Positions 35,306-44,276 of a DNA stretch of 64,000 bases are shown here, piece by piece (position 1 is the stretch's first letter; each line of letters begins with the position of its first letter). The notes below the pieces were generated by a model. It did no database searches, had not been told where the DNA came from, and saw only the letters and a list, made by a program, of their open reading frames with translations. A program made the position numbers and the translations under genes. This stretch comes from Corynebacterium sp. ACRPS. Its GTDB lineage: Bacteria > Actinomycetota > Actinomycetes > Mycobacteriales > Mycobacteriaceae. The DNA lies in assembly GCF_022346005.1 (NCBI RefSeq), contig NZ_JAKRMY010000002.1, positions 1 to 64,000 on the forward strand, in the 5' to 3' direction.

Positions 35306-36052
35306 GTGAGCGCAGCAGAATCCGCGGCGGCATCAGCTCGCCGCAAGAGCCCGAACACGAAGAAGGCTAAGACCATGTCCATTGGCGTGGTCTTAGAAAC
35401 GCTGAATCAGCAATTTCCTGATGTCACTGTGTCCAAAATCCGCTTCCTCGAATCAGAGGGGCTGATTTCTCCCCAGCGCACCGCCTCCGGCTACCGCCGG
35501 TTCACGCAGGAAGACGTGGATAGGCTGCGCTACATCTTGACCACCCAGCGGGATAACTATACCCCGCTCAAGGTCATTCGCGAGCAGCTGGAAGCAATGG
35601 ATTCCGGCCAGGTTACCGCCATTGTTTCTGCTGGCAATGCAGAGACCTTGCTTTCCCCGCAACAGTTCAAGGCTCCCGCGGTAACGCGCCTGACCGATGC
35701 CGAGGTAGCAGAGCAAGCCGGCGCATCCGAGGCGGATATTGCCACCTTTATCAAAGATAAACTGATTAAGCCGGATGCCGCGGGCTTTTTCAATACCGAC
35801 GACGTGGCCATTGCCTCCGCCGCAGTGGCGTTGCAGGCTTTCGGGTTTAGCGCTAGCCAGCTGAAGTCCCTGCGCAATAGCGCCCGCCGCCAGGCGGATT
35901 TAATCTCCCAGGTCGCAGCCCCCGTGGCGCACTCGAATTCCGATACCGCGCACCAGCAGGCAGAAGAACTATCCCAGCAGATGACGGCGCTAGTGGTTTC
36001 TTTGCATGCCACCTTGGTTAAGACGGATTTGCGCCACGAATTTAACGCCTAA
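35306..36052 (+). CDS. ftsR: MerR-type regulator FtsR
   Basis: 248 residues from the GTG at 35306. A MerR-type winged helix occupies residues 30-100 (SKIRFLESEGLISPQRTASG then YRRFTQEDVDRLRYI). A helical C-terminal half follows, without metal-binding cysteines. The gene next to odhI in C. glutamicum encodes FtsR, an activator of ftsZ; order and length fit. A basic N-terminal extension precedes the HTH. Confidence 0.85.
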   Translation: MSAAESAAASARRKSPNTKKAKTMSIGVVLETLNQQFPDVTVSKIRFLESEGLISPQRTASGYRRFTQEDVDRLRYILTTQRDNYTPLKVIREQLEAMDSGQVTAIVSAGNAETLLSPQQFKAPAVTRLTDAEVAEQAGASEADIATFIKDKLIKPDAAGFFNTDDVAIASAAVALQAFGFSASQLKSLRNSARRQADLISQVAAPVAHSNSDTAHQQAEELSQQMTALVVSLHATLVKTDLRHEFNA

Positions 36053-36090
36053 CTCACCATGGCCGCCTCCCGTGTGGGAGAGTAATAGCT

Positions 36091-36684
36091 ATGAGTGATG
36101 TAACCCTTGAATTTCACGGCATTCACCAGCTTGGGCCAGAAGATGATGTCTGCGCACTGCTGCGTTGGCCCGAAGAAAATCGCCTCATTCCCATCTGGCT
36201 CTCCGCCGTAGACGGAATCCAATTGGCAGCAGTTTTTGCTGACCAGCGCCCGAACCGCCCCACGACTCACGATCTTCTCTGTGAGGTCTTGGAGGCTGCA
36301 GGTGGCGTCGAGGCCATCGAGATTGTTAACCACCATCAAGGCACATTCATGGTGGATATTCAGACCGCGCAAGGCGAGGTTTTTGATGCTCGTGTAAGTG
36401 ATGCCTTGGCGGTAGCTGACCACTTTAAGGTACCCATTCTTGCAGAGTCTGCGCTTTTGGCGCAGGTATCCGTTTTCGCCAGCGAGGAGGACATCAAGGA
36501 ATACTTCGACCTTGAACTTCCTACCCCCACCCAGGACGGGCGAGATAGCGATGCTTCCTCTGCTGAGGAAAGCACCTCTGCATCTGGAAACGCGCAGGCC
36601 GATGCCGATTTTGAAGAGATGATGCGCAGCCTTGGCATGGATGAATCCGATTTCCACACGGGGGAAGAAGACGGAAAAAATTAA
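36091..36684 (+). CDS. Bifunctional nuclease (BFN/DUF151) family protein
   Basis: 197 residues. Residues 1-140 form the DUF151 domain, recognisable from LLRWPEENRLIPIWLSAVDGIQ and the following RPTTHDLLCEVLEAAGG and RVSDALAVADHFKVPI. Plant and archaeal homologues have DNase and RNase activity; the role in actinobacteria is not settled. The last 55 residues are acidic and Ser-rich. It lies between two MerR-family regulators, the conserved arrangement. Confidence 0.85.
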   Translation: MSDVTLEFHGIHQLGPEDDVCALLRWPEENRLIPIWLSAVDGIQLAAVFADQRPNRPTTHDLLCEVLEAAGGVEAIEIVNHHQGTFMVDIQTAQGEVFDARVSDALAVADHFKVPILAESALLAQVSVFASEEDIKEYFDLELPTPTQDGRDSDASSAEESTSASGNAQADADFEEMMRSLGMDESDFHTGEEDGKN

Positions 36685-36760
36685 TGACACGCGTGTGACT
36701 AATGGTGACAATGTGGTTTTTAAAGTCTAAAGTTGTACTCGAAGGTTAAGCAAGCACCGC

Positions 36761-36790
36761 TTGACGGGGGTGTGCGCTTGGCATTTAATT
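36761..36790 (+). promoter_or_regulatory. Probable promoter of the second MerR-family gene
   Basis: TTGACG at 36761-36766 and TTTAAT at 36784-36789, 17 bases apart, resemble a SigA promoter. GGAG lies seven bases before the GTG at 36831. Confidence 0.5.
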
Positions 36791-36830
36791 GATCTTTAGA
36801 GCTTCCAACAAACCCCATTGGAGTAATTAC

Positions 36831-37394
36831 GTGAGCATCACCGAGGACACTCAGTCCGAGTCCCAGTACGTCCAAGAATCCCTCTTTGATGTGGGACCGG
36901 ACGAAGAAGTGGGGTACCGCGTGCCCATCGCCTGCCAAGTTGCTGGCATCACCTACCGCCAGTTGGACTACTGGGCACGCACCAACTTGGTCAACCCCTC
37001 CATTCGCACCGCCCGCGGCTCGGGTTCGCAGCGCCTCTATTCTTTCAAGGACGTCTTGGTCCTCAAGATTGTCAAGCGCTTGCTCGATACCGGTATTTCC
37101 CTGCAGAATATCCGCTTAGCCGTGGAATCTTTGCATGACCGCGGCGTTAACGATCTGGCTGAACTCACCCTCGTCTCTGATGGCACCACCGTGTACGAGT
37201 GCCGCTCCAATGATGAGGTCATTGACCTTCTCGCCGGCGGTCAGGGTGTCTTCGGCATCGCCGTACCGGGAATCTTGAAGGAACTGTCCGGCACGATCAC
37301 GTCCTTCCCCGCAGAGCGCATCGAGGAATTGCCCGATGACAATGTGGTTGGCCTCGATGAGCTTGCCGCCCGCCGCAATCGCAAGAGCTCCTAA
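36831..37394 (+). CDS. MerR-family transcriptional regulator
   Basis: 187 residues from the GTG at 36831 (GGAG upstream); an ATG-like extension at 36789 lies over the promoter. The MerR HTH is at residues 30-95: GITYRQLDYWARTNLVNPS and then SQRLYSFKDVLVLKIVKRLL. The C-terminal half (residues 100-187) has no cysteines, arguing against metal sensing. It is the conserved second MerR gene of the ftsR region, whose targets are unknown. Confidence 0.87.
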   Translation: MSITEDTQSESQYVQESLFDVGPDEEVGYRVPIACQVAGITYRQLDYWARTNLVNPSIRTARGSGSQRLYSFKDVLVLKIVKRLLDTGISLQNIRLAVESLHDRGVNDLAELTLVSDGTTVYECRSNDEVIDLLAGGQGVFGIAVPGILKELSGTITSFPAERIEELPDDNVVGLDELAARRNRKSS

Positions 37395-37402
37395 GCCTGC
37401 TT

Positions 37403-37452
37403 AAAAGTTCTCCCTCCAGACCCCAGCTCACGGGGGTGGAGGGAGAACTTTT
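37403..37452. terminator. Very strong bidirectional terminator
   Basis: AAAAGTTCTCCCTCCA (37403-37418) is perfectly complementary to TGGAGGGAGAACTTTT (37437-37452), with an inner CCCC/GGGG pair. The A and T ends give a T run on either strand, suiting the convergent MerR and VWA-like genes. Confidence 0.95.
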
Positions 37453-37455
37453 TGG

Positions 37456-38253
37456 TTAAACCCCAGCGGCCTTATCCATCGCAGCGTTGAGGTCCTTTTG
37501 CGTACCCGCATCGACACTAGTGAAGTTGTCAGCAGCGTCCTTTAGCTGTTCATCGACTTCCCCTGGGCCCACGTGGACAACGGATAGCTCTACGTTGTCT
37601 GACTTGGCACCGTCAAGGGAGGCTGCAAACTGGGCATCGTCTATGTCGAGCTCAGTACCGGTCGTAACGAGGACGACCCGTGTCTTTCGGTTGGTGTCAG
37701 CGGCTTGATCCGCTGCGGTATTCAGTGCGGCGATTGTAGCGCTGCGCGATTGCGGCACACCACCGGTGCCGAGTGCCGCGAGCGTATCCGGAACCGCAGA
37801 GCCATCGCCGAATCCGAGGTTATCGCGGTAGCCTACCGCCGCGGCCTCCGAAATGGGAGAAGAATAGTTCCACAAGGCTACCTGACTATTGTTGTCACTC
37901 AATTTTTCCGCAGTGCCAGATAGCGCCTGTTGCGTTGCATCAAACATCGCGGTCATATTCGCAGAAGTATCAACGAGGAGGAGAGTATTGGGTGCCATGT
38001 CCACGGTGGAGGAGGAAGCCTCTTTGCCCTCTTCGCCGTCGTCCGACTCCCCAGGAGCGGACGAGGAGTTTCCTGGGCTGCTTTCCACGGGGGATTGGGA
38101 CGCGGTTTCTGCGGCTGTAGGCTCTCCAGAGTCATCCCCAGCGCGCAACAGGAAAATCAATGGTGTGATGACGGCAATGATTGCGATGATGGTGACCGCG
38201 ATAACCCAGCCGGCTAGTGCGAATCTGTTTTCCCCGTTTGAGTGCCGTGCCAT
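37456..38253 (-). CDS. Membrane-anchored VWA-like protein with altered MIDAS
   Basis: 265 residues from the ATG at 38253, after GAAAGGCACTAT. One membrane helix (WVIAVTIIAIIAVITPLIFLL) near residue 25 is followed by an acidic Ser/Gly linker and a von Willebrand A-like domain from about residue 85: LLLVDTSANMTAMF, then ALWNYSSPI and VVLVTTGTELDI. The MIDAS consensus DxSxS reads DTSAN, so the second serine is lost and metal-dependent adhesion is doubtful. It probably sits on the outer face of the membrane. No partner is evident. Confidence 0.7.
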   Translation of the reverse strand: MARHSNGENRFALAGWVIAVTIIAIIAVITPLIFLLRAGDDSGEPTAAETASQSPVESSPGNSSSAPGESDDGEEGKEASSSTVDMAPNTLLLVDTSANMTAMFDATQQALSGTAEKLSDNNSQVALWNYSSPISEAAAVGYRDNLGFGDGSAVPDTLAALGTGGVPQSRSATIAALNTAADQAADTNRKTRVVLVTTGTELDIDDAQFAASLDGAKSDNVELSVVHVGPGEVDEQLKDAADNFTSVDAGTQKDLNAAMDKAAGV

Positions 38254-38301
38254 ATAGTGCCTTTCTCCAAAACTCCCGAGCCAGCGCATGATGCGTTTAA
38301 T

Positions 38302-39150
38302 CTAGTGTAACTGGCAATAAGCCCTTTCCATTACTGCGACAAGCCGCTCACGCAGCGGTTGCGCCCGCTGCGCTAGGCCTCGTTGACGATTGACATACGT
38401 CGCCTTACCCTCTGGTGTTTCAATAGGAACTACCCCAAGGCCCCAATTACGGCAATCGTACGGAGAGGCCTCCATGTCAAGGATGCGGGCATCGATAGCC
38501 AGGTCCAGGCAATCGAGGAAGAGATCTCCTGGGACCAAGGGACCGAGCTTCCACGCCCATTTATAAAGATCCATGGTCACGTGCACGCAGGCTGCCTGGT
38601 CGTTGGCCGGTTGATCCTCACGATTGAGCACCGTCAAGTTGAGCGGACGCGCTGGCGGGGTAAAGAAACGGAACGCATCATAATGCGAGCACTTAAGGGA
38701 GTGAGTATCAACGACGCGGTTGGTTCCTTCTGCGCCCAAGCGCAGCGGGAGATCGTGGCGCGGGGAATCGGTGTGGTAAACCATCGCCCATTCATGCAGG
38801 CCAAAGCAATCAAAGTGCACCGGGTTGGTGGAAGAGCGCCGCAGCAGATCCAAAATATAGTCAACGGAACTGCCGCGGCGTTGCATGTAGGACTCCACGT
38901 CCACGGTGATGCCGTCCGCAGTCTCGTGGTAATCGCGCCAGCTAGCCTGCGGCGCGTCACCCTCGAGCGCCGTGTCGATGCCCGGATGCCAGCGCTTTAG
39001 ATGCGACGGGCGGACAGGGTAGTACTCAAAGAGGAAATCAAACACGGGGTGATAGCTGCCCGGATGGCGAAACCTTTCCAAGCGGTCAGCCGCCCGCCGC
39101 TCGTGCTCATTCATGCGGGCTGTCCAATCAGCGGTAGATAAAACCTGCAC
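38302..39150 (-). CDS. Conserved actinobacterial protein of unknown function
   Basis: 282 residues, soluble, with no signal. Conserved-looking stretches include HPVFDFLFEYYPVRPSHLKRW at residues 34-54, FDCFGLHEWAMVYH near residue 130 and CSHYDAFRFFTPPARPLN. Many His, Trp and Asp residues suggest an enzyme, perhaps metal-dependent. Homologues in corynebacteria have sometimes carried the label 3-methyladenine DNA glycosylase, but I see no motif supporting it. Transcribed alone between the VWA-like gene and the helicase. Confidence 0.75.
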   Translation of the reverse strand: MQVLSTADWTARMNEHERRAADRLERFRHPGSYHPVFDFLFEYYPVRPSHLKRWHPGIDTALEGDAPQASWRDYHETADGITVDVESYMQRRGSSVDYILDLLRRSSTNPVHFDCFGLHEWAMVYHTDSPRHDLPLRLGAEGTNRVVDTHSLKCSHYDAFRFFTPPARPLNLTVLNREDQPANDQAACVHVTMDLYKWAWKLGPLVPGDLFLDCLDLAIDARILDMEASPYDCRNWGLGVVPIETPEGKATYVNRQRGLAQRAQPLRERLVAVMERAYCQLH

Positions 39151-39181
39151 GCGCGAATCCTCCTTTCTGTTGCGCTAGCGC

Positions 39182-40489
39182 TTAGCGACGCCGCCCCTTA
39201 CCCCTCCTGGCTCCACCAACCTGCCGCTTCTGTTGGCGTGGGGGTTGTTTCTTTTGTTGCTGGTCCGAGCCATGAGAACCGTCTTGACCCGGTGGTGGAA
39301 GGGCCGGTCCGTGCGGCTTGCGGGCGCCGGTGACCGTGCGCAGCTCGGGCGCGCCGGCGGGGTTATCGCGGTGGGAAATATCGTGTTCGGTAGCGCTCAC
39401 ACCGGCCTTTTTGATGAGTGCAGCTACTTCTGAGCGCTGTTCGTCGGTGACCAGGGTAACCACCGTGCCTGTTGCGCCGCCGCGCGCCGTTCGTCCGGCG
39501 CGGTGCAGGTAGGCCTTGTGTTCTGCCGGAGGATCCACGTGGACGACGAGAGAAACGTCTGCAATATCGATGCCGCGGGCCGCAATATCGGTGGCAACGA
39601 GGACTGGAATGGAGCCATCGGCAAAGCCAGAAATGGCGCGGGTGCGCGCGCCCTGACCCTTATCTCCGTGCAGTGGATAGGCGTTGATGCCGACGCGCCT
39701 TAGCTTTTTCACCTGCCTATCCACGCCGTGCTTGGTACGCATAAACATGATGGTCTTGCCCGCGCGCGCGGCGATGCGCATTACCACCTCGTTGCGCGCA
39801 GGGCGATCGCCCACGAAAAACAGGTGGTGCGACATCGATTCCACCGCTGCTGCGACTGGAGCGGTGGAGTGGACCACTGGATCGTGCAGGAATTGCTCGA
39901 CGAGCTTATTAACGTCCCCATCAAGGGTCGCAGAGAAAAGCAGCCGCTGACCGGTGGGCGGGGTGTAGTTTAAAAGCTTGCGCACCTGGGGAAGAAACCC
40001 CATATCGGCCATCTGGTCCGCCTCGTCCAAAGTGGTGATCTGTACCTTGTCGAATGACAGCTTGCCTTGGGCGATGAGATCCTGGGCGCGACCAGGTGTG
40101 GCGACCAAGAGATCCACTGGACGCGCAAGAGAGCGGATGTGGTGGTTGATATTGACGCCGCCGACCACCGCGAGGACTCGCAGCCCTAATGCGGCGGCGG
40201 GTTCATCGAGGCGTTGCTGGATCTGCGTCGCTAACTCGCGGGTGGGGGCGAGAACTACTGCTCGGGGCTGTCCCGGGGTCGAGGCACCCGAGCCAGCCAA
40301 TCGGGCCAGCGTGGGAAGCCCGAAGGTAAAGGTCTTTCCGGAACCGGTAGGACCGCGGCCAAGTACGTCTTTGCCCGCGAGTACATCCGGGATCGCTGCG
40401 GCTTGGATGGGAAATGCTTCCGTGATCCCTTGGTCATGTAAAACGTGAACCACGCGCTGAGGTAAGCCGAGTTCGGCAAAAGTAGTCAT
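39182..40489 (-). CDS. DEAD-box RNA helicase, RhlE-like
   Basis: 435 residues with all helicase motifs in order: Q motif (GITEAFPIQAAAIPD), motif I GRGPTGSGKT, Ia APTRELATQ, Ib TPGR, II TLDEADQMADMGF, III FSATLDG, V ATDIAARGID and VI HRAGRTARGG. The basic C-terminal tail (from residue 390, ending KRQVGGARRGKGRRR) should bind RNA. Likely acts in ribosome assembly or RNA turnover, especially in cold. ATG at 40489. Confidence 0.92.
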   Translation of the reverse strand: MTTFAELGLPQRVVHVLHDQGITEAFPIQAAAIPDVLAGKDVLGRGPTGSGKTFTFGLPTLARLAGSGASTPGQPRAVVLAPTRELATQIQQRLDEPAAALGLRVLAVVGGVNINHHIRSLARPVDLLVATPGRAQDLIAQGKLSFDKVQITTLDEADQMADMGFLPQVRKLLNYTPPTGQRLLFSATLDGDVNKLVEQFLHDPVVHSTAPVAAAVESMSHHLFFVGDRPARNEVVMRIAARAGKTIMFMRTKHGVDRQVKKLRRVGINAYPLHGDKGQGARTRAISGFADGSIPVLVATDIAARGIDIADVSLVVHVDPPAEHKAYLHRAGRTARGGATGTVVTLVTDEQRSEVAALIKKAGVSATEHDISHRDNPAGAPELRTVTGARKPHGPALPPPGQDGSHGSDQQQKKQPPRQQKRQVGGARRGKGRRR

Positions 40490-40597
40490 CGTTGGGTAAT
40501 TCTAACTGGTGGGTGCGCAAAACCCCGCATCGGACAGCGCACGATTGGCGGGCGACGGAACAAGTGAGAAATGCCATAGCAAAAATAGGGCTCTGCT

Positions 40598-40624
40598 TTA
40601 GGTATTTCACTGGTTATTACCTAA
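40598..40624. promoter_or_regulatory. Inverted repeat in the gap before the DASS transporter
   Basis: TTAGGTA (40598-40604) and TACCTAA (40618-40624) form a seven-base inverted repeat with a 13-base centre, about 90 bases before the transporter ATG. The wide centre excludes a DtxR box. It could be an operator for the dicarboxylate transporter; nothing else is seen in the 226-base gap between the divergent genes. Confidence 0.3.
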
Positions 40625-40715
40625 CGTGGAAGGTGGTGCTGGGAAGCACGCAAGATTTATTCCTCCACTCACCGGCCCCTTCCAGGGGCACACCGAACTG
40701 TTAAGGAGTCCTCCC

Positions 40716-42245
40716 ATGGCTCAAGCACAAGCATCCACGGCCAGTTCTTCTGCCGACCCCTCGCCGCAGGATTCATCAGAGCCCACGAAGAAGGAGAGGT
40801 TTCACCTTGACGCCTTGTGGTTCGCGCTGGCCTTCGTGGCCTTAGCGGCCGTCTTACTTATCCCGATTCCGGGGCTCGACTGGCCCGCCAAAGTGGCCCT
40901 AGGCATGCTGGCATTCGCGGTGATCATGTGGGTGACCGAGGCCGTGAGCTATCCTGTGAGCGCCTTGCTGATCGTCGGCCTTATCTCCCTGTTGTTGGGC
41001 CTCGGGCCGGATCCAGAATCCGATGGCATCTACGGCACCTCCAACGCCCTCAAGGTCGCGATGGCTGGCTTTTCCTCGTCTGCGGTAGCGCTTGTGGCCG
41101 CGGCGCTGATCTTGGCCGGAGCGATGCAGGCAACGGGGCTGCACAAACGGATTGCCCTGTACGTGCTGAAGATCGCGGGGGAGAAGACCTCCCACATCGT
41201 TATCGGCGCCATCGCGATCGCCATCATCTTGGCCTTCTTCGTTCCCTCTGCCACCGCGCGTGCGGGCGCCGTGGTACCCATCTTGCTCGGTATGGTGGCC
41301 GCTTTCGGCCTATCTTATGAGTCGAAGCTGGGCGCCCTACTCGTCATTACCGCAGCGCAGGCCGTCTCAATCTGGAACGTAGGCATTAAAACCGCCGCCG
41401 CCCAAAACCTCGTGGCGGTGGGATTTATTGAGGATCAAATGGGGCAGTCGGTCTCCTGGGGGCAGTGGTTTATTTCGGCCGCGCCCTGGTCCATCTTGAT
41501 GTCCATCGCGCTGTACTTCATCATGCGCGCCGTCATCAAACCGGAAACGGAACGCATTGAGGGAGGAAAGGAGCTCATCGCCAAGCAGCTAGAGGACCTC
41601 GGGCCCACCTCGCCCGAAGAGAAAAGGCTAATCGGGTTTTCCCTCCTCCTGCTCTTTTTCTGGGCCACGGAGGGACTACTGCACCCGATTAGCTCGGCCG
41701 TCATTACCGCGGTGGCCGTCGCCTTGATGCTGCTGCCCAAGATCGGCGTATTTACCTGGCCAGAGGCGCAAAAGTCCGTGAGCTGGGGTACCCTCATCGT
41801 CTTTGCCATCGGCATTTCCCTCGGCTCGTTCCTGCTGGATACGGGCGCCGCAACGTGGCTTTCAGAAAAGACCTTTGGACTGATGGGCTTGGACTCGCTG
41901 CCGATTCTGGCAACGATTGCACTAGTATCGCTATTTAATATCCTCATCCACTTGGGCTTTGCCTCGGCTACGTCGCTGGCCTCCGCGCTCATCCCGGTCT
42001 TTATTGCCTTGGCCTCCACGCTGGATGTGCCCAACGGCGGCATCGGCTTCGTAGTCATCCAGCAGTTCGTCATCTGCTTCGGATTCTTGCTGCCCGTCTC
42101 GGCGCCGCAGAATATGCTGGCCTATGGCACCGGTGCCTTTAGCACCAAGCAATTCCTACGCTCCGGTATCCCGCTGACCATCGTCGGGTACCTGCTCATC
42201 CTGCTGCTGTCTGCCACCTATTGGTCGTGGCTGGGCTTGGTCTAA
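40716..42245 (+). CDS. DASS-family (SLC13) dicarboxylate or anion:sodium symporter
   Basis: 509 residues from the ATG at 40716 with AAGGAG upstream. About 11-12 membrane segments; AFFVPSATARAGAVVPI holds the SNT-like proline/threonine hairpin of this family and LFNILIHLGFASATSLASALIPVFIAL the second one. Members import C4-dicarboxylates, citrate or sulfate with sodium; C. glutamicum has such a malate/succinate importer. The first 45 residues are hydrophilic. It ends at a strong terminator. Confidence 0.85.
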   Translation: MAQAQASTASSSADPSPQDSSEPTKKERFHLDALWFALAFVALAAVLLIPIPGLDWPAKVALGMLAFAVIMWVTEAVSYPVSALLIVGLISLLLGLGPDPESDGIYGTSNALKVAMAGFSSSAVALVAAALILAGAMQATGLHKRIALYVLKIAGEKTSHIVIGAIAIAIILAFFVPSATARAGAVVPILLGMVAAFGLSYESKLGALLVITAAQAVSIWNVGIKTAAAQNLVAVGFIEDQMGQSVSWGQWFISAAPWSILMSIALYFIMRAVIKPETERIEGGKELIAKQLEDLGPTSPEEKRLIGFSLLLLFFWATEGLLHPISSAVITAVAVALMLLPKIGVFTWPEAQKSVSWGTLIVFAIGISLGSFLLDTGAATWLSEKTFGLMGLDSLPILATIALVSLFNILIHLGFASATSLASALIPVFIALASTLDVPNGGIGFVVIQQFVICFGFLLPVSAPQNMLAYGTGAFSTKQFLRSGIPLTIVGYLLILLLSATYWSWLGLV

Positions 42246-42264
42246 ATCCAGGTATCAAAAAGGG

Positions 42265-42300
42265 GAGGACCTGCACCGTGCAGGTCCTCGCCCTTTATTT
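42265..42300 (+). terminator. Terminator after the DASS transporter
   Basis: GAGGACCTGCAC (42265-42276) is complementary to GTGCAGGTCCTC (42278-42289), followed by GCCCTTTATTT. Lies between convergent genes. Confidence 0.88.
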
Positions 42301-42307
42301 GCAGTAC

Positions 42308-43759
42308 TTAGTCCGTCTGCGTCAGGCTGCGGTCGCCGGACCACTCGACGTGGAAGGTGCCGGGCTTATCGGTGCGCTTGAAGGTGTGTGCACCAAAGAA
42401 ATCGCGCTGACCCTGGATTAGGGCGGCGGGCAGGCGCGTGGCGCGCAGGCTGTCATAGTAGGACAGCGAAGAGGCAAAGACCGGAGCGGGCAGGCCCATC
42501 TGGGTTGCCGCGACGACGACGCGGCGCCACGGTTCGATGAGGTCTTCCAGCTCGCCCTTGAAGTAGGGATCCAGGATGAGGGCGGGAAGCTCTGGGTTGT
42601 TATCAAATGCCTCGCGGATGCGGTCTAAGAACTTGGCGCGGATGATGCAGCCGCCGCGCCAGATGGTGGCCAGATCGCGCGGATCGACATCCCAGCCGAA
42701 TTCGGCTGAACCGGCCTTGATCTCATCGAAGCCCTGGGAGTAGGCGATGAGCTTGGCGGCATAGAGGGCGCGGCGAACGTCTTCGATGAAGGCATCCTTG
42801 TCGATGTCGAAGTCCGCGTTCGTGCCTGCCGGAAGCTGGCCCTCCTGCGCGGCGGCGCGCTGCTGGCTAGAAGAAGACAGTGCGCGGGCAAAGACGGACT
42901 CGGCAATGCCGGTAATCGGCACGCCCAATTCGAGGCCGTTGATGGCGGTCCAGCGGCCGGTGCCTTTCTGGCCGGCGGCGTCCAAGATGACATCGACAAG
43001 CGGGACGCCCGTGTCCGGATCCTTCTGGGCGAGTACCTCGGCGGTGATTTCAATGAGATAAGAATCCAAGTCGCCGGAGTTCCACTTTTTGAAGATCTCC
43101 GCGATTTCGGCTGGCTCCATGCCCGCGCCGTAGCGCAGCAGCTGGTAGGCCTCGCCGATGACCTGCATATCGGCGTACTCGATGCCATTGTGGACCATTT
43201 TGACAAAGTGGCCGGCGCCATCCGGGCCGATGTGGGTCACGCACGGGGTGCCATCTACCTCGGCGGCGATGGACTCCAGGATGGGGCCTAAGGTCTCCCA
43301 GGACTCAGCAGGCCCACCGGGCATGATGGACGGGCCGTTCAAGGCGCCTTCCTCGCCGCCGGAAATGCCCGCGCCTACGAAGTGCTTGCCGCGCTCGCCC
43401 ACTTCCTTTTCGCGGCGAATGGTATCCGTAAACAGCGCGTTGCCGCCATCGATGATGATATCGCCGTCATCCATGGCATCGGCAAGCTGATCAATCACCG
43501 CATCGGTGGCCTTGCCCGCCTGCACCATGATGATGGCCTTGCGGGGGCGCTCCAGGGAAGCGACGAAATCCGCGATGGATTCGGAAGGGATAAAGTTTCC
43601 TTCGTCGCCGTGGGCCTCAATGAGGGCGTGGGTCTTTTCCGGGCTGCGATTATAGACGGCGACGGTATTGCCATTGCGGGCAAAGTTGCGGGCGAGGTTA
43701 GAGCCCATTACCGCCAGGCCGACAACACCAATGTGCGCGAGTTCGTTCTTTTCAGTCAT
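42308..43759 (-). CDS. gnd: 6-phosphogluconate dehydrogenase (decarboxylating)
   Basis: 483 residues, full length. The NADP-binding start is GVVGLAVMGSNLARNFARNG; the substrate-binding signature GISGGEEGALNGPSIMPGG is near residue 130, and the catalytic Lys and Asn lie in GHFVKMVHNGIEYADMQ. The C-terminal tail closes the active site. It converts 6-phosphogluconate to ribulose 5-phosphate with NADPH release in the oxidative pentose phosphate pathway. Monocistronic, divergent from the thioesterase. Confidence 0.96.
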   Translation of the reverse strand: MTEKNELAHIGVVGLAVMGSNLARNFARNGNTVAVYNRSPEKTHALIEAHGDEGNFIPSESIADFVASLERPRKAIIMVQAGKATDAVIDQLADAMDDGDIIIDGGNALFTDTIRREKEVGERGKHFVGAGISGGEEGALNGPSIMPGGPAESWETLGPILESIAAEVDGTPCVTHIGPDGAGHFVKMVHNGIEYADMQVIGEAYQLLRYGAGMEPAEIAEIFKKWNSGDLDSYLIEITAEVLAQKDPDTGVPLVDVILDAAGQKGTGRWTAINGLELGVPITGIAESVFARALSSSSQQRAAAQEGQLPAGTNADFDIDKDAFIEDVRRALYAAKLIAYSQGFDEIKAGSAEFGWDVDPRDLATIWRGGCIIRAKFLDRIREAFDNNPELPALILDPYFKGELEDLIEPWRRVVVAATQMGLPAPVFASSLSYYDSLRATRLPAALIQGQRDFFGAHTFKRTDKPGTFHVEWSGDRSLTQTD

Positions 43760-43818
43760 GGTGCCTATCCTACGTCACCGCCGCGCTTTCGCCGCGCTGG
43801 CGGCTAAGCTTAAAGACT

Positions 43819-44274
43819 ATGTCAGATACCCAGATACTCAATGACTTACTTCATACCGCGCACACGCGCCTGCTCAACGAGGAAGAGCTGGAGGAACTAA
43901 ATTCGGTCAACGGCGGGCTTGCTGAGTTCATCGGCCTTACCTTCGACCGCGTGGGCCCATCCGAGGCCCGCGCGCGCCTTACCGTGACTCCACAGCATCA
44001 CCAGCCGTGGGGCGTGGCGAATGGCGGGCTATATTGCACCATCGCGGAAACGGTGGCCTCCCTTGCCAGCGTCGCGGCTGCCGATGCCCCAGCGATGGGG
44101 GTCAATAATTCCACGGACTTCATCAGGGCGACGGGGGAGGGCGAGCTAGAAGCCGTGGCCACCCCCATTCAATTGGGCACGCGCACCCACGTGTGGAGCG
44201 TAGAAATGCGCCAAGGAGACACACTCATTGCACGCACCACGCTGCGCACCATGATTCTGGCTGAACGAAGCTAG
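43819..44274 (+). CDS. PaaI-family hotdog thioesterase
   Basis: 151 residues. Hotdog fold with the family segment QPWGVANGGLYCTIAETVASLAS, including the catalytic-region Asn-Gly-Gly and Glu, and the end strands WSVEMRQGDTLIARTTLRTMI. It hydrolyses acyl- or aroyl-CoA; the substrate is not evident. The gene next to gnd in corynebacteria is of this type. Confidence 0.85.
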   Translation: MSDTQILNDLLHTAHTRLLNEEELEELNSVNGGLAEFIGLTFDRVGPSEARARLTVTPQHHQPWGVANGGLYCTIAETVASLASVAAADAPAMGVNNSTDFIRATGEGELEAVATPIQLGTRTHVWSVEMRQGDTLIARTTLRTMILAERS

Positions 44275-44276
44275 GG

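Noticed and set aside
40598..40624. TTAGGTA/TACCTAA repeat as an iron box
   Set aside because: The arms are separated by 13 bases; DtxR needs three, so iron control is not supported.
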